This document shows, one piece after another, positions 34,866 through 42,934 of a DNA stretch of 64,000 nucleotides (position 1 is the stretch's first letter; each line of letters opens with the position of its first letter). The translations under genes and the position numbers were made by a program. Source of the stretch: JBCCAG01 sp050331115. GTDB taxonomy: Bacteria > Cyanobacteriota > Cyanobacteriia > CAKZMO01. The notes under the pieces are model-generated. The model was not told the DNA's origin. It ran no database searches and saw only the letters and a program-made list of their open reading frames with translations. Location of the stretch: NCBI GenBank assembly GCA_050331115.1, contig JBHJHD010000016.1, forward strand, positions 40,801-104,800, read 5' to 3'.

Positions 34866-35051
34866 CTAGCGCGGTGGGATCGACTCTGAAAGATTGAGCA
34901 GCGGCAGTCGGCTACCGCGAAAGGCCTCTTCTCCAGCTTGCCCCATGCTCTGCACCGCTTGTTCCCACGCCTTAAGGCCTAAAAGCACGGCAATCAGCGG
35001 AACGGTGGCGACGCTCAGCATGACGTTCGATAAGTAGAGCTTAGATTCCAT
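34866..35051 (-). CDS. Small single-helix membrane protein, unknown
   Basis: From the ATG at 35049-35051, the 61-residue product begins MESKLYLSNVMLSVATVPLIAV, a single membrane helix, followed by a polar helix WEQAVQSMGQAGEEAFRGSRLP. The frame could start 18 codons upstream, but the internal start fits small cyanobacterial proteins of this shape that I recall as conserved hypotheticals. The function is unknown. Confidence 0.65.
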   Translation of the reverse strand: MESKLYLSNVMLSVATVPLIAVLLGLKAWEQAVQSMGQAGEEAFRGSRLPLLNLSESIPPR

Positions 35052-35292
35052 AATATACTGACTAAAGAATTTATTGGCTAAAGCCTTGCATGGTACCGGC
35101 TTCAATGAGGCTGATCTAACGAGGCTGAATCTGGATGCGCCGGGTTGAAGTACGCAAGCGCCGTGACGAAAACCGAAACACAGATCTATGCATTCATACT
35201 ACACGCTGCGGCTCTTCTTCCGTTTAGGTCGCCCGTAGGCAGGGCTAAACCCGTGGCAATCTGATCACATCGCCGTTGACGGCCGCCTCTGA

Positions 35293-36306
35293 TTACCGCT
35301 GCGATCGCCTCCTTAGGACGGTAATCAGCGTCACCAGCGGTTTGGGTAGGGGAGCGGTCGCGTCGACTGTGGCGCGGGTGAGTGGGTGGGTGAGGCATAG
35401 CCGCCAGGCGTGTAGCGCCTGACCCGTCAGATTGACGCCAAGCGTGGGCCGTCTATGACCGGTCTTTGATCCGCGCCCCGAGCAGTATACGGGGTCTCCC
35501 ACAACAGGATGGCCAATGTGGGCGCTGTGGACGCGAATTTGGTGAGTGCGTCCGGTATCGAGCTGAAACTGCATCAGGGTATATTGCCCCAGCCGCTCTT
35601 TTACGTGCCAGTGGGTAAGGGCATAGCGCCCCTTTTCTCCCGATACCACCGCCATGCGCTGCCGGTCAACAGGGTGGCGGCCGATGGGCTGGCAAATCGA
35701 GCCTTGGTTGTCGGTCGGTGACCCATGGACGACGGCCAGGTACTCCCGGCGGGCGGTCTTGGCCTGAATTTGAGCTTGAAGATCCTGCATTGCTGCCTCG
35801 GTCTTTGCGACGACGATCGCCCCTGTCGTATCTTTATCTAGCCGGTGCACGATGCCAGGGCGCTCTACGCCGCCAATTCCCTTTAGATCGGGGCAGTGGG
35901 CCAAAAGCGCATTCACCAGCGTCCCCGACGGGTGGCCTGGGGCGGGGTGGACTACCATGCCTGCGGGTTTGTTGATGATGATCAGCGACTCATCTTCAAA
36001 AAGGATGTCGAGGGGAATGGCTTCGGGGGCTAGCGCTAAGGGCCGAGGCGGCGGAATAGCGACCGCAACGCAATCGCCCGCGCTCACCGCCTGCCGCTTA
36101 GACACCTGCTGACCGTTGAGGGTGATTTGCCCGGCTTCAATGAGCTGCTGAATGCGCGAACGCGATAGGGAGAGCTGCTGCGCTAGCCAGCGGTCGAGGC
36201 GATCGCCTGAGCTCTGCGCTTCGACCTGCAAGCTGGTTGCGCTATTCGCCGGTTCGTCTTGGGCCTCATCGTATGGAATTGACCCCTGTCTCTGCGGCAT
36301 TCGCAT
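35293..36306 (-). CDS. RluA/RluD family pseudouridine synthase
   Basis: This 337-residue protein has an N-terminal S4 RNA-binding domain (DRLDRWLAQQLSLSRSRIQQL) followed by the pseudouridine synthase domain with catalytic Asp in GIVHRLDKDTTGAIVVAK, the NKPAGMVVHPAPGH segment and LDTGRTHQIRVH. It matches the RluD subgroup, which modifies helix 69 of 23S rRNA, but the exact target cannot be read from sequence. The N-terminal 30 residues are variable. Confidence 0.92.
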   Translation of the reverse strand: MRMPQRQGSIPYDEAQDEPANSATSLQVEAQSSGDRLDRWLAQQLSLSRSRIQQLIEAGQITLNGQQVSKRQAVSAGDCVAVAIPPPRPLALAPEAIPLDILFEDESLIIINKPAGMVVHPAPGHPSGTLVNALLAHCPDLKGIGGVERPGIVHRLDKDTTGAIVVAKTEAAMQDLQAQIQAKTARREYLAVVHGSPTDNQGSICQPIGRHPVDRQRMAVVSGEKGRYALTHWHVKERLGQYTLMQFQLDTGRTHQIRVHSAHIGHPVVGDPVYCSGRGSKTGHRRPTLGVNLTGQALHAWRLCLTHPLTRATVDATAPLPKPLVTLITVLRRRSQR

Positions 36307-36368
36307 CCATCCCCTGCACCGGTATACTGATCATTATCTAGAGCACGTGAGCTAGGGCTTTGTGCGAC

Positions 36369-36428
36369 CTAGCGTCTAACTTTCTAGCGTTTAAGTTTTA
36401 GAATCTAGATATTTAGAGTCTAGCGCTA
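36369..36428. repeat. Four 15-bp periodic units upstream of psb28-2
   Basis: Units CTAGCGTCTAACTTT and CTAGCGTTTAAGTTT (13 of 15 identical) are followed in phase by TAGAATCTAGATATT and TAGAGTCTAGCGCTA. The array ends 37 bp before the psb28-2 ATG, so it is part of its promoter or leader region. Confidence 0.65.
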
Positions 36429-36465
36429 AGCCCCTTTAGCCTTCTGAGCCAGTCAGGCCTGCGTC

Positions 36466-36837
36466 ATGGTTGTTCCCCCCTCAATCGAATTTTTTGAAGG
36501 CGTTTCGGAGAGCCTTGACGACGTCAGACTTCGCCAAGACAGCGCTACGGGCGATCGCATCGTGCTGATGATCTTCCGCAGACTCCGCTCGATTGAGCGC
36601 TTTCAGAGTTACACCAAGCGGTTTAACAGTAGCCTGATGCTGAAAGACGAAGAGGGCGAAATCAGCGTTCAGCCCGACTCGGTACAGTTTGTGTTTGGCG
36701 GACCGGAGGGCGACGATCTTGCGCGGGTAGACTGTCAGTTTACTATCGATCGGACAGAGCATTGGGACCGCTTTATGCGCTTTATGCACCGATACGCCGA
36801 CGCGAACGGTATGGCCTACGGCGAAGCCGAACGATAG
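36466..36837 (+). CDS. psb28-2: Photosystem II assembly protein Psb28-2 type
   Basis: This 123-residue protein matches Psb28: an N-terminal PSIEFFEGVSE, a beta-rich middle, and the family signature WDRFMRFMHRYADANGMAYGE at the end. The divergent N-terminal half and the Psb28-like C-terminus point to the second paralogue (Psb28-2, as slr1739 of Synechocystis) rather than Psb28-1. Psb28 proteins bind the cytoplasmic face of PSII assembly intermediates next to CP47. The gene lies between two periodic repeat arrays (36369-36428 and 36837-36969), with the second overlapping its stop codon. Confidence 0.82.
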   Translation: MVVPPSIEFFEGVSESLDDVRLRQDSATGDRIVLMIFRRLRSIERFQSYTKRFNSSLMLKDEEGEISVQPDSVQFVFGGPEGDDLARVDCQFTIDRTEHWDRFMRFMHRYADANGMAYGEAER

Positions 36838-36969
36838 CGATGCATGGTAGTTAGCGATCAAGTAGCGATGCACAGGTCGCGATGTATAGGTCACGGTGTA
36901 CCGGTCACGATGTACAGGTCGCAGCGCTCAGGGTTGACTGGTCAGGGTTGATTCGTCGAGGTTAACTCT
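36837..36969. repeat. 14-bp periodic array downstream of psb28-2
   Basis: Starting at the stop codon of psb28-2, the sequence keeps a 14-nt period. The clearest block is GCGATGCACAGGTC, GCGATGTATAGGTC, ACGGTGTACCGGTC, ACGATGTACAGGTC (36865-36920). Two weaker units precede it, and a 7-nt joint leads to a second block TCAGGGTTGACTGG, TCAGGGTTGATTCG, TCGAGGTTAACTCT (36928-36969). Confidence 0.85.
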
Positions 36970-37024
36970 GCGCAGGGCGACGATGCTCCAAGTTTCGAGA
37001 GACATTTACGTTCACGGGTGGAAT

Positions 37025-37939
37025 ATGAAGGTTATTATTACTGGCGCTACCGGCTTTGTAGGCAGCCGCCTCGTTCAAAGGCTAAAGGAGCGGGGCGACC
37101 AAATAACGATCTTGACGCGGCGGCCCGAGCGGGCGCAGGCGCTATTCCCCAAGGTCGCCTACCCCAACTTGACCTGCGTAGCCTACGAGCCAAAGCAGGC
37201 CGGCCCCTGGCAAGACAGCGTCGACGGCTGCGACGGCGTAGTCAACCTCGCCGGAGCGCCAATTGCGGAACGGTGGACGCCTCAATATAAGCGGGAAGTA
37301 TTGGAGAGCCGAGAGCAGGGCACGCAGCGCATTGTGGAGGCGATCGCCAAGGCGAACCAGAAGCCCCACGTTCTCGTTAATTCGTCAGCTGTGGGCTACT
37401 ACGGCACTAGCGAAACCGCGAAGTTCGACGAAGACAGCGCGCCGGGGAGCGACTTTTTGGCTGAAGTCTGTCAGCGGTGGGAAGCGGCGGCCCAGCCGGT
37501 GACCGAGCTAGGCTGTCGCCTTGTTGTCTTGCGTACCGGCATTGTGCTCGGCGAAGGCGGCGCTCTCGAGCGCATGATACCTCCCTTCAAGCTGTTCGCC
37601 GGTGGCCCTGTGGGCACCGGTCGGCAGTGGTTTTCCTGGATTCACCGCGACGATCTGGTGAACCTGATCTTACGCGCCCTCGACGAGGCCAGCATGAGCG
37701 GCGTCTATAACGCAACGGCCCCTTCCCCAGTGCGGATGCAGGAGTTCTGCAGCGTACTCGGTCAGGTTATGGGCCGTCCGTCCTGGCTGCCGGTGCCCGA
37801 GTTTGCCCTCGAACTGCTGCTAGGGGAGGCGGCCACGGTTGTTTTAGAAGGCCAGCAGGTGATTCCCGAGCGGGCCAAGGCGAGTGAGTTTGAGTTCACT
37901 TATCCTAGCGTTACCGGAGCGCTGAGAGATATTTTGTGA
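37025..37939 (+). CDS. TIGR01777 family NAD-dependent epimerase/SDR protein
   Basis: From the ATG giving MKVIITGATGFVGSRLVQRL, the 304-residue product has the extended-SDR NAD-binding motif GATGFVGS, the conserved GCDGVVNLAGAPIAERWTPQYK, then VNSSAVGYYG with the catalytic Tyr, and FSWIHRDDLVNLI in the substrate region. This is the TIGR01777 family (E. coli YfcH, plant GIANT CHLOROPLAST1/SulA). The plant and Synechocystis relatives affect division, but the catalytic reaction is unknown. Fourteen extra upstream codons exist in frame but are not family-like. Confidence 0.88.
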   Translation: MKVIITGATGFVGSRLVQRLKERGDQITILTRRPERAQALFPKVAYPNLTCVAYEPKQAGPWQDSVDGCDGVVNLAGAPIAERWTPQYKREVLESREQGTQRIVEAIAKANQKPHVLVNSSAVGYYGTSETAKFDEDSAPGSDFLAEVCQRWEAAAQPVTELGCRLVVLRTGIVLGEGGALERMIPPFKLFAGGPVGTGRQWFSWIHRDDLVNLILRALDEASMSGVYNATAPSPVRMQEFCSVLGQVMGRPSWLPVPEFALELLLGEAATVVLEGQQVIPERAKASEFEFTYPSVTGALRDIL

Positions 37940-38011
37940 GCGCCTCTTTTATGATTTCCCCTTACGCCTGCGGATGGCTTTTGCCGCTGCTCACTCTGCA
38001 ACAGCGGTGGA

Positions 38012-38275
38012 TTAGCGAGACAGATGGCGATCGCTCCGCTCATCCAGCTTCTGGGCAGCCCAGCTCCAAATGCCGCTTAGAAGGGCACCTGCCATCAAAA
38101 TTCCGATGGCGGGAGTGAAGATAGGCTCCCAAAGCCGGTACCACAGATCTAAGCCCAGCGGTAGATGAAGGCCGCGACCAATAACCGCGGCGAGCAGCCA
38201 AAAGAAGCTAAAGATCACAAAGAATAGATTGGCGACGAGGGCTCGATTGAGCCAGGTCAACAAAGTCTCTTTCAT
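38012..38275 (-). CDS. Small membrane protein, unknown
   Basis: From the ATG giving MKETLLTWLNRALVANLFFV, the 87-residue product has two hydrophobic helices (about residues 12-35 and 53-72) separated by a short loop with GLHLPLGLDLWYRLWEP. It resembles conserved cyanobacterial hypothetical proteins but no function is known. It is convergent with the epimerase gene. Confidence 0.72.
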   Translation of the reverse strand: MKETLLTWLNRALVANLFFVIFSFFWLLAAVIGRGLHLPLGLDLWYRLWEPIFTPAIGILMAGALLSGIWSWAAQKLDERSDRHLSR

Positions 38276-38308
38276 TATTTTAGGAAAGCTATAACTGAGG
38301 GAAAAATC

Positions 38309-38348
38309 ACAGCAAAGAAGCACGGATTTTTCCGTGCTTCTTTGCTGT
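38309..38348 (-). terminator. Perfect 18-bp hairpin, probable terminator
   Basis: ACAGCAAAGAAGCACGGA (38309-38326) pairs perfectly with 38331-38348 around a TTTT loop. On the minus strand the stem is followed after two bases by a TTTTT run. It would end transcripts from the minus-strand small gene at 38585-38779, about 240 nt upstream, and separate them from the membrane protein gene. Confidence 0.65.
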
Positions 38349-38584
38349 TGTTCTAGCTTAGGTTTTTCCGGTGGCGCGAGAAAACGGTTTGATTTAATTG
38401 GGGATGCATCGCTTTGAGTGAAAACATACCGCCTTAAGTTATGGCGTAGCGGCGATGCTTCAATTGTCCTAAGGGGCAGGTCGGTTTTTTTATTATGGGG
38501 ATGCGCTTCGGAAAAATGGGCTAGTCAAGATGTAGCAAATGGTAACCACGTCAAATTTATCGGAGGCTACCATTTATTCACAGC

Positions 38585-38779
38585 CTAAGCGCCAGCGTCC
38601 AAATCGAGATTATCTAGATTGTCAGGATCAACGTAGTGGCAGGTTGCTTCGTCTACGCAGATAAGCGCCCAGCCCGAGCGATCGATGCCCATGAGCGTGT
38701 AGGATGTATCCTGAACAAAGAAACCCTTGTGGTTGCGCGTCTCAGGTTTTACATTGACGGTGTTGTTAGCGTTCGTCAT
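38585..38779 (-). CDS. Small protein with strong ribosome binding site, unknown function
   Basis: This 64-residue acidic protein contains two cysteines (CVDEATCHYVDPD) and an aromatic segment GFFVQDTSYTLMGIDRSGWA. An AAAGGAGATAGG sequence just before the ATG strongly supports translation. No membrane helix, signal peptide or known family is recognised. Directly after its stop, an 8-bp inverted repeat (AAATGGTA / TACCATTT, about 38537-38574) could form a hairpin, and a long terminator-like hairpin lies 240 nt further on. Confidence 0.65.
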   Translation of the reverse strand: MTNANNTVNVKPETRNHKGFFVQDTSYTLMGIDRSGWALICVDEATCHYVDPDNLDNLDLDAGA

Positions 38780-38990
38780 GACCTATCTCCTTTCGTTTTA
38801 GTTAAAAAAAGCTGAGATTAAAAAGCAGGCAGTTTCCGCCCGCTCATTGCTATCTTGATGAAAGCTTATCATTCAAAGCTCAGACTTTTTATTAACTTAT
38901 CTTGAGAAGCTTAATGTCTCTTAAGAAGAGGTTGATCTTTCGATAGGGGCCTGCCTTATAAGCCGCTTTTCCAAACGCCTACTCAAGCGC

Positions 38991-39413
38991 CTAGGTCTCG
39001 AATATCCAGCCATAGACTCGCTTCAGGGCGGGCCACTCGGGGCGACGCTGCATGCCGTCCTCAAAATTCTTTTGGAGCTCTTGGCGCAGCTCCGGGACGG
39101 CAGAAGCAACCTGCTGGGCGATATCGACGTGCTGACGCACGCCTTTACGATCTGTCTCCAGCATGGCGATCGCCAGATTGACCCGCGCCTGAGGGTCTTC
39201 GGCATGGAGCTTGACGGCTTTCTGGGCCGCTTTGTAGGCCGGGCTTGGCTTCTCGGCCAGTAGATAAAGCCAGGAAAGGCAGGTCCAAGCTGGGCTGCTC
39301 TTAGGGGCACGATCGCAGATGTCTTTAAAGGTGGGAATCAGCGCTTCTGCAGATTCGCCGTCTCCGTAGCGCTTTAGGGCCGCATCGAATTCGTTTTCAG
39401 TCGTCTGAGTCAT
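38991..39413 (-). CDS. TPR-repeat protein
   Basis: This 140-residue protein is helical, with tetratricopeptide-like pairs (SSPAWTCLSWLYLLAEKPSPA, AYKAAQKAVKLHAEDPQARV with Asn-Leu-Ala after it). It ends RRPEWPALKRVYGWIFE. Small TPR proteins of this type next to an IscA-like gene occur in other cyanobacteria, as I recall. It probably mediates protein contacts. The IscA/SufA gene lies about 90 bp upstream on the same strand, with a palindromic repeat between them. Confidence 0.8.
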   Translation of the reverse strand: MTQTTENEFDAALKRYGDGESAEALIPTFKDICDRAPKSSPAWTCLSWLYLLAEKPSPAYKAAQKAVKLHAEDPQARVNLAIAMLETDRKGVRQHVDIAQQVASAVPELRQELQKNFEDGMQRRPEWPALKRVYGWIFET

Positions 39414-39450
39414 CTAGCCGGGAGGGTTTGTGGAAAATTTGTGTACTAGG

Positions 39451-39468
39451 GGCACAGCGTGCTGTGCC
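39451..39468. repeat. Short palindromic repeat between IscA-like and TPR genes
   Basis: GGCACAGC-GT-GCTGTGCC is a perfect 8-bp stem preceded by AGG and followed by TG; the surrounding GTACTAGGGGCACAGC...CTGTACATG resembles the other copies. It is intergenic. Confidence 0.7.
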
Positions 39469-39504
39469 TGTACATGATCTGTATCTGCAAGCCGCCGCGC
39501 CGCG

Positions 39505-39858
39505 CTATGAGAAAGAGGTGCCGCAGCCGCAGGTCTGATTGGCGTTGGGGTTAGTGAACTGGAAGCCGCCCCCAATCATGGCATCGCTGAAGTCTAAAAC
39601 AAGCCCGTACAGATAAAGCATGCTCTTGGGGTCGCACACTACCTGAAAGCCGTCGTAGTCGAATACTTCGTCGCTATCGCGAATATTCTCTGGGCTTTCA
39701 AAATCCATAGTGTAGGACATGCCAGAACAGCCGCCCTGCCGAACGCCGACCCGCAGGCAAAGCGCTGATCCGCCCTGCCGCTCTTTGAGAGCGATGACCT
39801 GCTTTAGCGCAGCGTCAGTGAGCATAATTCCCCGCTGTTGCGGCTGGGTTGCGGTCAT
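39505..39858 (-). CDS. Iron-sulfur cluster assembly protein, IscA/SufA/HesB family
   Basis: This 117-residue A-type carrier has the three conserved cysteines: one in RQGGCSGMSYTMDFE and two in NQTCGCGTSFS at the C-terminus. Such proteins deliver Fe-S clusters to targets such as photosystem I or metabolic enzymes. The N-terminus (about 12 residues) is variable. It is transcribed away from psaD, sharing a 248-bp divergent spacer. Confidence 0.93.
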   Translation of the reverse strand: MTATQPQQRGIMLTDAALKQVIALKERQGGSALCLRVGVRQGGCSGMSYTMDFESPENIRDSDEVFDYDGFQVVCDPKSMLYLYGLVLDFSDAMIGGGFQFTNPNANQTCGCGTSFS

Positions 39859-39980
39859 AGTTTACAAGTCTCCTGCGTGGCTACTGATTCCATTATGCCG
39901 AGTTGTCATCGATTCCGTAAGCATCGAAGCCAGGATTTTCTTGGATAGGGACTACAGATGATGGCGCAGCGCGCCTGTCC

Positions 39981-40024
39981 GCGACTGTAGCTGCACGGCG
40001 ACTGTAGCTGCACGCGACTGTAAC
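39981..40024. repeat. Tandem 16-17-bp repeats in the psaD upstream region
   Basis: GCGACTGTAGCTGCACG (39981-39997) is followed directly by GCGACTGTAGCTGCAC (39998-40013) and a partial third copy GCGACTGTAAC (40014-40024). The array lies about 85-125 bp before the psaD start, where light-regulated promoter elements are expected. Confidence 0.75.
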
Positions 40025-40106
40025 AGTTCCTCACAATCGGCTCAGAGGGTGCAGCGCCGGTGATACGATTCCAATCAAACTGTTCAAACCGTTCAGAGAA
40101 ATAATT

Positions 40107-40535
40107 ATGGCAGAAACGCTTACTGGACAAACGCCTCAGTTCGGCGGCAGCACCGGTGGACTGCTCACGAAGGCCGAAGTAGAGGAAAAATACGCGATCA
40201 CCTGGACTAGCCCCAAAGAGCAGGTCTTCGAGATGCCCACAGGTGGTGCGGCAGTGATGAATGAGGGCGAGAACCTTCTGTATTTAGCTCGTAAAGAGCA
40301 GTGTCTGGCGCTTGGGGCTCAGCTGCGCACTAAATTTAAGCCCAAGATGGAAGACTACAAAGTTTATCGGATCTTCCCAAATGGGGAAATCCAGTACCTC
40401 CATCCGGCTGACGGCGTCTTCCCTGAAAAAGTGAACGAGGGACGTCCCTACAGCGGCAAAAAAGAGCGCTCCATCGGTGAGAACCCTGAGCCGGCGACGC
40501 TCAAGTTCACGGGCCAGGCTCCCTACGAGGTCTAG
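40107..40535 (+). CDS. psaD: Photosystem I subunit II PsaD
   Basis: PsaD sits on the cytoplasmic side of photosystem I and forms the ferredoxin docking site. The 142-residue product matches over its full length: TPQFGGSTGGLL at the start, KEEKYAITWTSPKEQ-like sequence (here EEKYAITWTSPKEQVFEMPTG), AALQGAQLRTKFKP-like sequence (here ALGAQLRTKFKPKMEDYKVYR), and YLHPADGVFPEKVN near the end. It is followed by trpE on the same strand; psaD-trpE adjacency is known in other cyanobacteria. Confidence 0.97.
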   Translation: MAETLTGQTPQFGGSTGGLLTKAEVEEKYAITWTSPKEQVFEMPTGGAAVMNEGENLLYLARKEQCLALGAQLRTKFKPKMEDYKVYRIFPNGEIQYLHPADGVFPEKVNEGRPYSGKKERSIGENPEPATLKFTGQAPYEV

Positions 40536-40593
40536 GCTTCGGATATCCGCTAGCCCTGACTGCGATTTTCATAATCACATTTATATTCATCCG

Positions 40594-40617
40594 AGGGGCG
40601 CAGCTTGTTGTGCCCCT
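40594..40617. repeat. Short palindromic repeat between psaD and trpE
   Basis: The arms AGGGGCGCA and TGTGCCCCT pair with one G-T wobble around GCTTGT. The element belongs to the same set as 26921, 31300 and 39451, and may terminate or process the psaD transcript before trpE. Confidence 0.6.
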
Positions 40618-40636
40618 TCCTTCTATCTAAATTGCG

Positions 40637-42154
40637 ATGTTTCCAGCGTTTGAACAGTTTTCTGAGCTTTCGCAGCAGGGCAACTTTATTCCGGTATACC
40701 AAGAGTGGGTTGCTGACCTCGATACGCCGGTTTCGGCTTGGTATAAGGTCTGTGCGGGCCAGCCCTACAGCTTTCTTCTGGAGTCGGTGGAAGGGGGAGA
40801 GCAGCTGGCGCGCTACAGCTTTTTGGGCTGCGACCCGCTGTGGGTCCTCGAAGCTCGCGGCGATCGCGTTACCCAGACCCACCGCCAGGGCGATCAGCAG
40901 GTCTTCACGGGCAACCCGTTTGACGTTCTGGCCAACTGCCTGACGCCTTTTAAGCCGGTGACGCTGCCCCAGCTTCCCCCCGGCATTGGCGGACTGTTTG
41001 GGATTTGGGGATATGAGCTGATTCGCTGGATCGAGCCCCGCGTGACGGTCCATCCGCCCCAGGCGGGCGACTTACCCGACGGTATCTGGATGCAGGTGGA
41101 TCAGCTCCTGATCTTTGACCAGGTAAAGCGCAAGATTTGGGCGATCGCCTATGCCGACCTTCGAAACCCGGCGACGCCGCTGCGGCAGGCCTACGATAGC
41201 GCCTGTCAGCGCGTTAATGCCCTAGTCAAAAAGCTGCAGATGCCGCTGGCCCACAGCGACACGGTGCTGCGCTGGTCTTCCTCCGGTTCAGAGCCGGTCG
41301 ACTACCAAAGCAACGTTTCCCAAGCCGATTTTTGCCGCAGCGTCGAGCAGGCCAAGGCGCATATTCGAGCGGGCGACATTTTCCAAGTCGTCCTGTCCCA
41401 GCGGCTGTCCACGATCTATGAGGGCGATCCATTTGCCCTCTACCGCTCCTTGCGGCTGATCAATCCCTCGCCCTACATGGCCTACTTCCACTTCAAAGAC
41501 TGGCAGCTCATTGGGTCTAGCCCAGAGGTGATGGTCAAAGCAGAGCAATCGGAGGACGGCGTATTGGCGACGCTCAGGCCGATTGCCGGCACCCGTAAGC
41601 GGGGCAAAACGCGCCTGGAAGATGCGGCGCTAGCGGAGGACCTGCTGAACGACCCCAAGGAAGTGGCTGAGCACGTCATGCTGGTGGACCTGGGTCGTAA
41701 CGACTTAGGTCGAGTCTGCCAGCCGGGTACGGTGACGGTAGACGAGCTAATGCTGGTCGAGTACTATTCCCACGTGATGCACATCGTGAGCAACGTCACC
41801 GGTCTACTGCACCCCGATAAGACGGCGTGGGACTTACTAAAGGCCTGCTTCCCCGCCGGAACCGTCAGCGGAGCGCCCAAGATTCGCGCTATGGAGATCA
41901 TCCACGATCTTGAGCCGGCGCGGCGCGGCCCCTATTCCGGCGTCTATGGCTACTACGACTTCGAAGGTCAGCTCAACACGGCAATCACCATTCGGACGAT
42001 GATCGTGCAGCGACAGCCCGATGGCCCTCAGCGAGTTAGCGTTCAGGCGGGTGCCGGCTTGGTGGCCGATTCCCAGCCGGCGCTTGAGTATGAGGAGACC
42101 CTAAACAAGGCGAGAGGCATGCTAGAGGCGATTCGCTGCCTCAGCCAGGGATAG
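40637..42154 (+). CDS. trpE: Anthranilate synthase component I
   Basis: TrpE converts chorismate to anthranilate with glutamine amidotransferase TrpG; it starts tryptophan synthesis. The 505-residue product has the N-terminal regulatory region (SFLLESVEGGEQLARYSFLG, containing the L-L-E-S Trp-binding element) and the chorismate-binding domain: GDIFQVVLSQRL, SPEVMVK, RPIAGTRKRG, DLGRNDLGRV and FPAGTVSGAPKIRAMEII. These are all typical. It follows psaD by 101 bp. Confidence 0.95.
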   Translation: MFPAFEQFSELSQQGNFIPVYQEWVADLDTPVSAWYKVCAGQPYSFLLESVEGGEQLARYSFLGCDPLWVLEARGDRVTQTHRQGDQQVFTGNPFDVLANCLTPFKPVTLPQLPPGIGGLFGIWGYELIRWIEPRVTVHPPQAGDLPDGIWMQVDQLLIFDQVKRKIWAIAYADLRNPATPLRQAYDSACQRVNALVKKLQMPLAHSDTVLRWSSSGSEPVDYQSNVSQADFCRSVEQAKAHIRAGDIFQVVLSQRLSTIYEGDPFALYRSLRLINPSPYMAYFHFKDWQLIGSSPEVMVKAEQSEDGVLATLRPIAGTRKRGKTRLEDAALAEDLLNDPKEVAEHVMLVDLGRNDLGRVCQPGTVTVDELMLVEYYSHVMHIVSNVTGLLHPDKTAWDLLKACFPAGTVSGAPKIRAMEIIHDLEPARRGPYSGVYGYYDFEGQLNTAITIRTMIVQRQPDGPQRVSVQAGAGLVADSQPALEYEETLNKARGMLEAIRCLSQG

Positions 42155-42270
42155 CCTGAGGCCTGGGCGGGTGGGCCAGTAAACTAAAGCTTAACCTCAT
42201 CTAAACCCGCCGTTTAAACTATCTTTAGCTCCCCACGCTACGTTTTGAGTGGGTCACTAGAGATAACCGC

Positions 42271-42906
42271 ATGGTTCATTCCTTCGCCGCCGAGCCTACG
42301 CCCCAGGATTTACGCCACTTACTGGAAGAGCAGTATGCTGGCCGTACCCTTCATCCTTTTGCAAGCGGTCAGCCCATCGAGATGGGCCCACGAGACGTCT
42401 GGGTGGTCTGTCGCGGCATCGTTCAGGTTGGTACGCTTTATGCCACCGGAGACGAGGCGCTTCTGGGCCTCATTTGTCCGTCGATGCCCTTCGGCCTGCC
42501 GTTCACCCTCATTCGTCCTTATCATGCGATCGCCCTAACCAACGCTGACCTGATGAAGCTGAGCTTCACTGAGGTGGAGCGATCGCCGGCGCTGGCCCAA
42601 AGTATTTTTCATCATCTCAACCGGCGGCTGCGGCAAACCGAAGCGCTACTGGCAATGGTAGGCTACCGTCGGGTTGAAGAGCGGCTGCGCCATCTGCTGC
42701 TGCTGCTAAGCCAAGAGGTGGGCCAGCCCGAAGGGGACGGCATTCGCCTGGGCGTCCGTCTCACCCACCAGCAGCTTGCTAATACTGTGGGCACCACTCG
42801 CGTTACTGTGACCCGCCTGCTGAGCCAAATGAAGGAAGAGGGCTGGCTGTCCCTCGATCGGCAGCGCCATATTTTTCTATCCAAGAAGGCAATCAGCTCC
42901 CTCTAG
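42271..42906 (+). CDS. Crp/Fnr family transcriptional regulator
   Basis: This 211-residue regulator has an N-terminal cyclic-nucleotide-binding-like beta roll that looks shortened (MGPRDVWVVCRGIVQVGTL) and a C-terminal winged helix with recognition region LTHQQLANTVGTTRVTVTRLL, close to NtcA/Crp helices. It lacks the full NtcA N-terminal signature, so I treat it as a paralogue, not ntcA. The effector is unknown. It lies about 115 bp after trpE with a putative promoter between them. Confidence 0.87.
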   Translation: MVHSFAAEPTPQDLRHLLEEQYAGRTLHPFASGQPIEMGPRDVWVVCRGIVQVGTLYATGDEALLGLICPSMPFGLPFTLIRPYHAIALTNADLMKLSFTEVERSPALAQSIFHHLNRRLRQTEALLAMVGYRRVEERLRHLLLLLSQEVGQPEGDGIRLGVRLTHQQLANTVGTTRVTVTRLLSQMKEEGWLSLDRQRHIFLSKKAISSL

Positions 42907-42934
42907 CAGCGCTAACTACTGCGTAAAGCCGTCC

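Noticed and set aside
36481..36894. 137-residue minus-strand frame over psb28-2
   Set aside because: It is antisense to a recognisable Psb28 protein and shows no domain.
40550..41053. 167-residue minus-strand frame over the start of trpE
   Set aside because: It is antisense to a clear TrpE coding region and has no supporting features.
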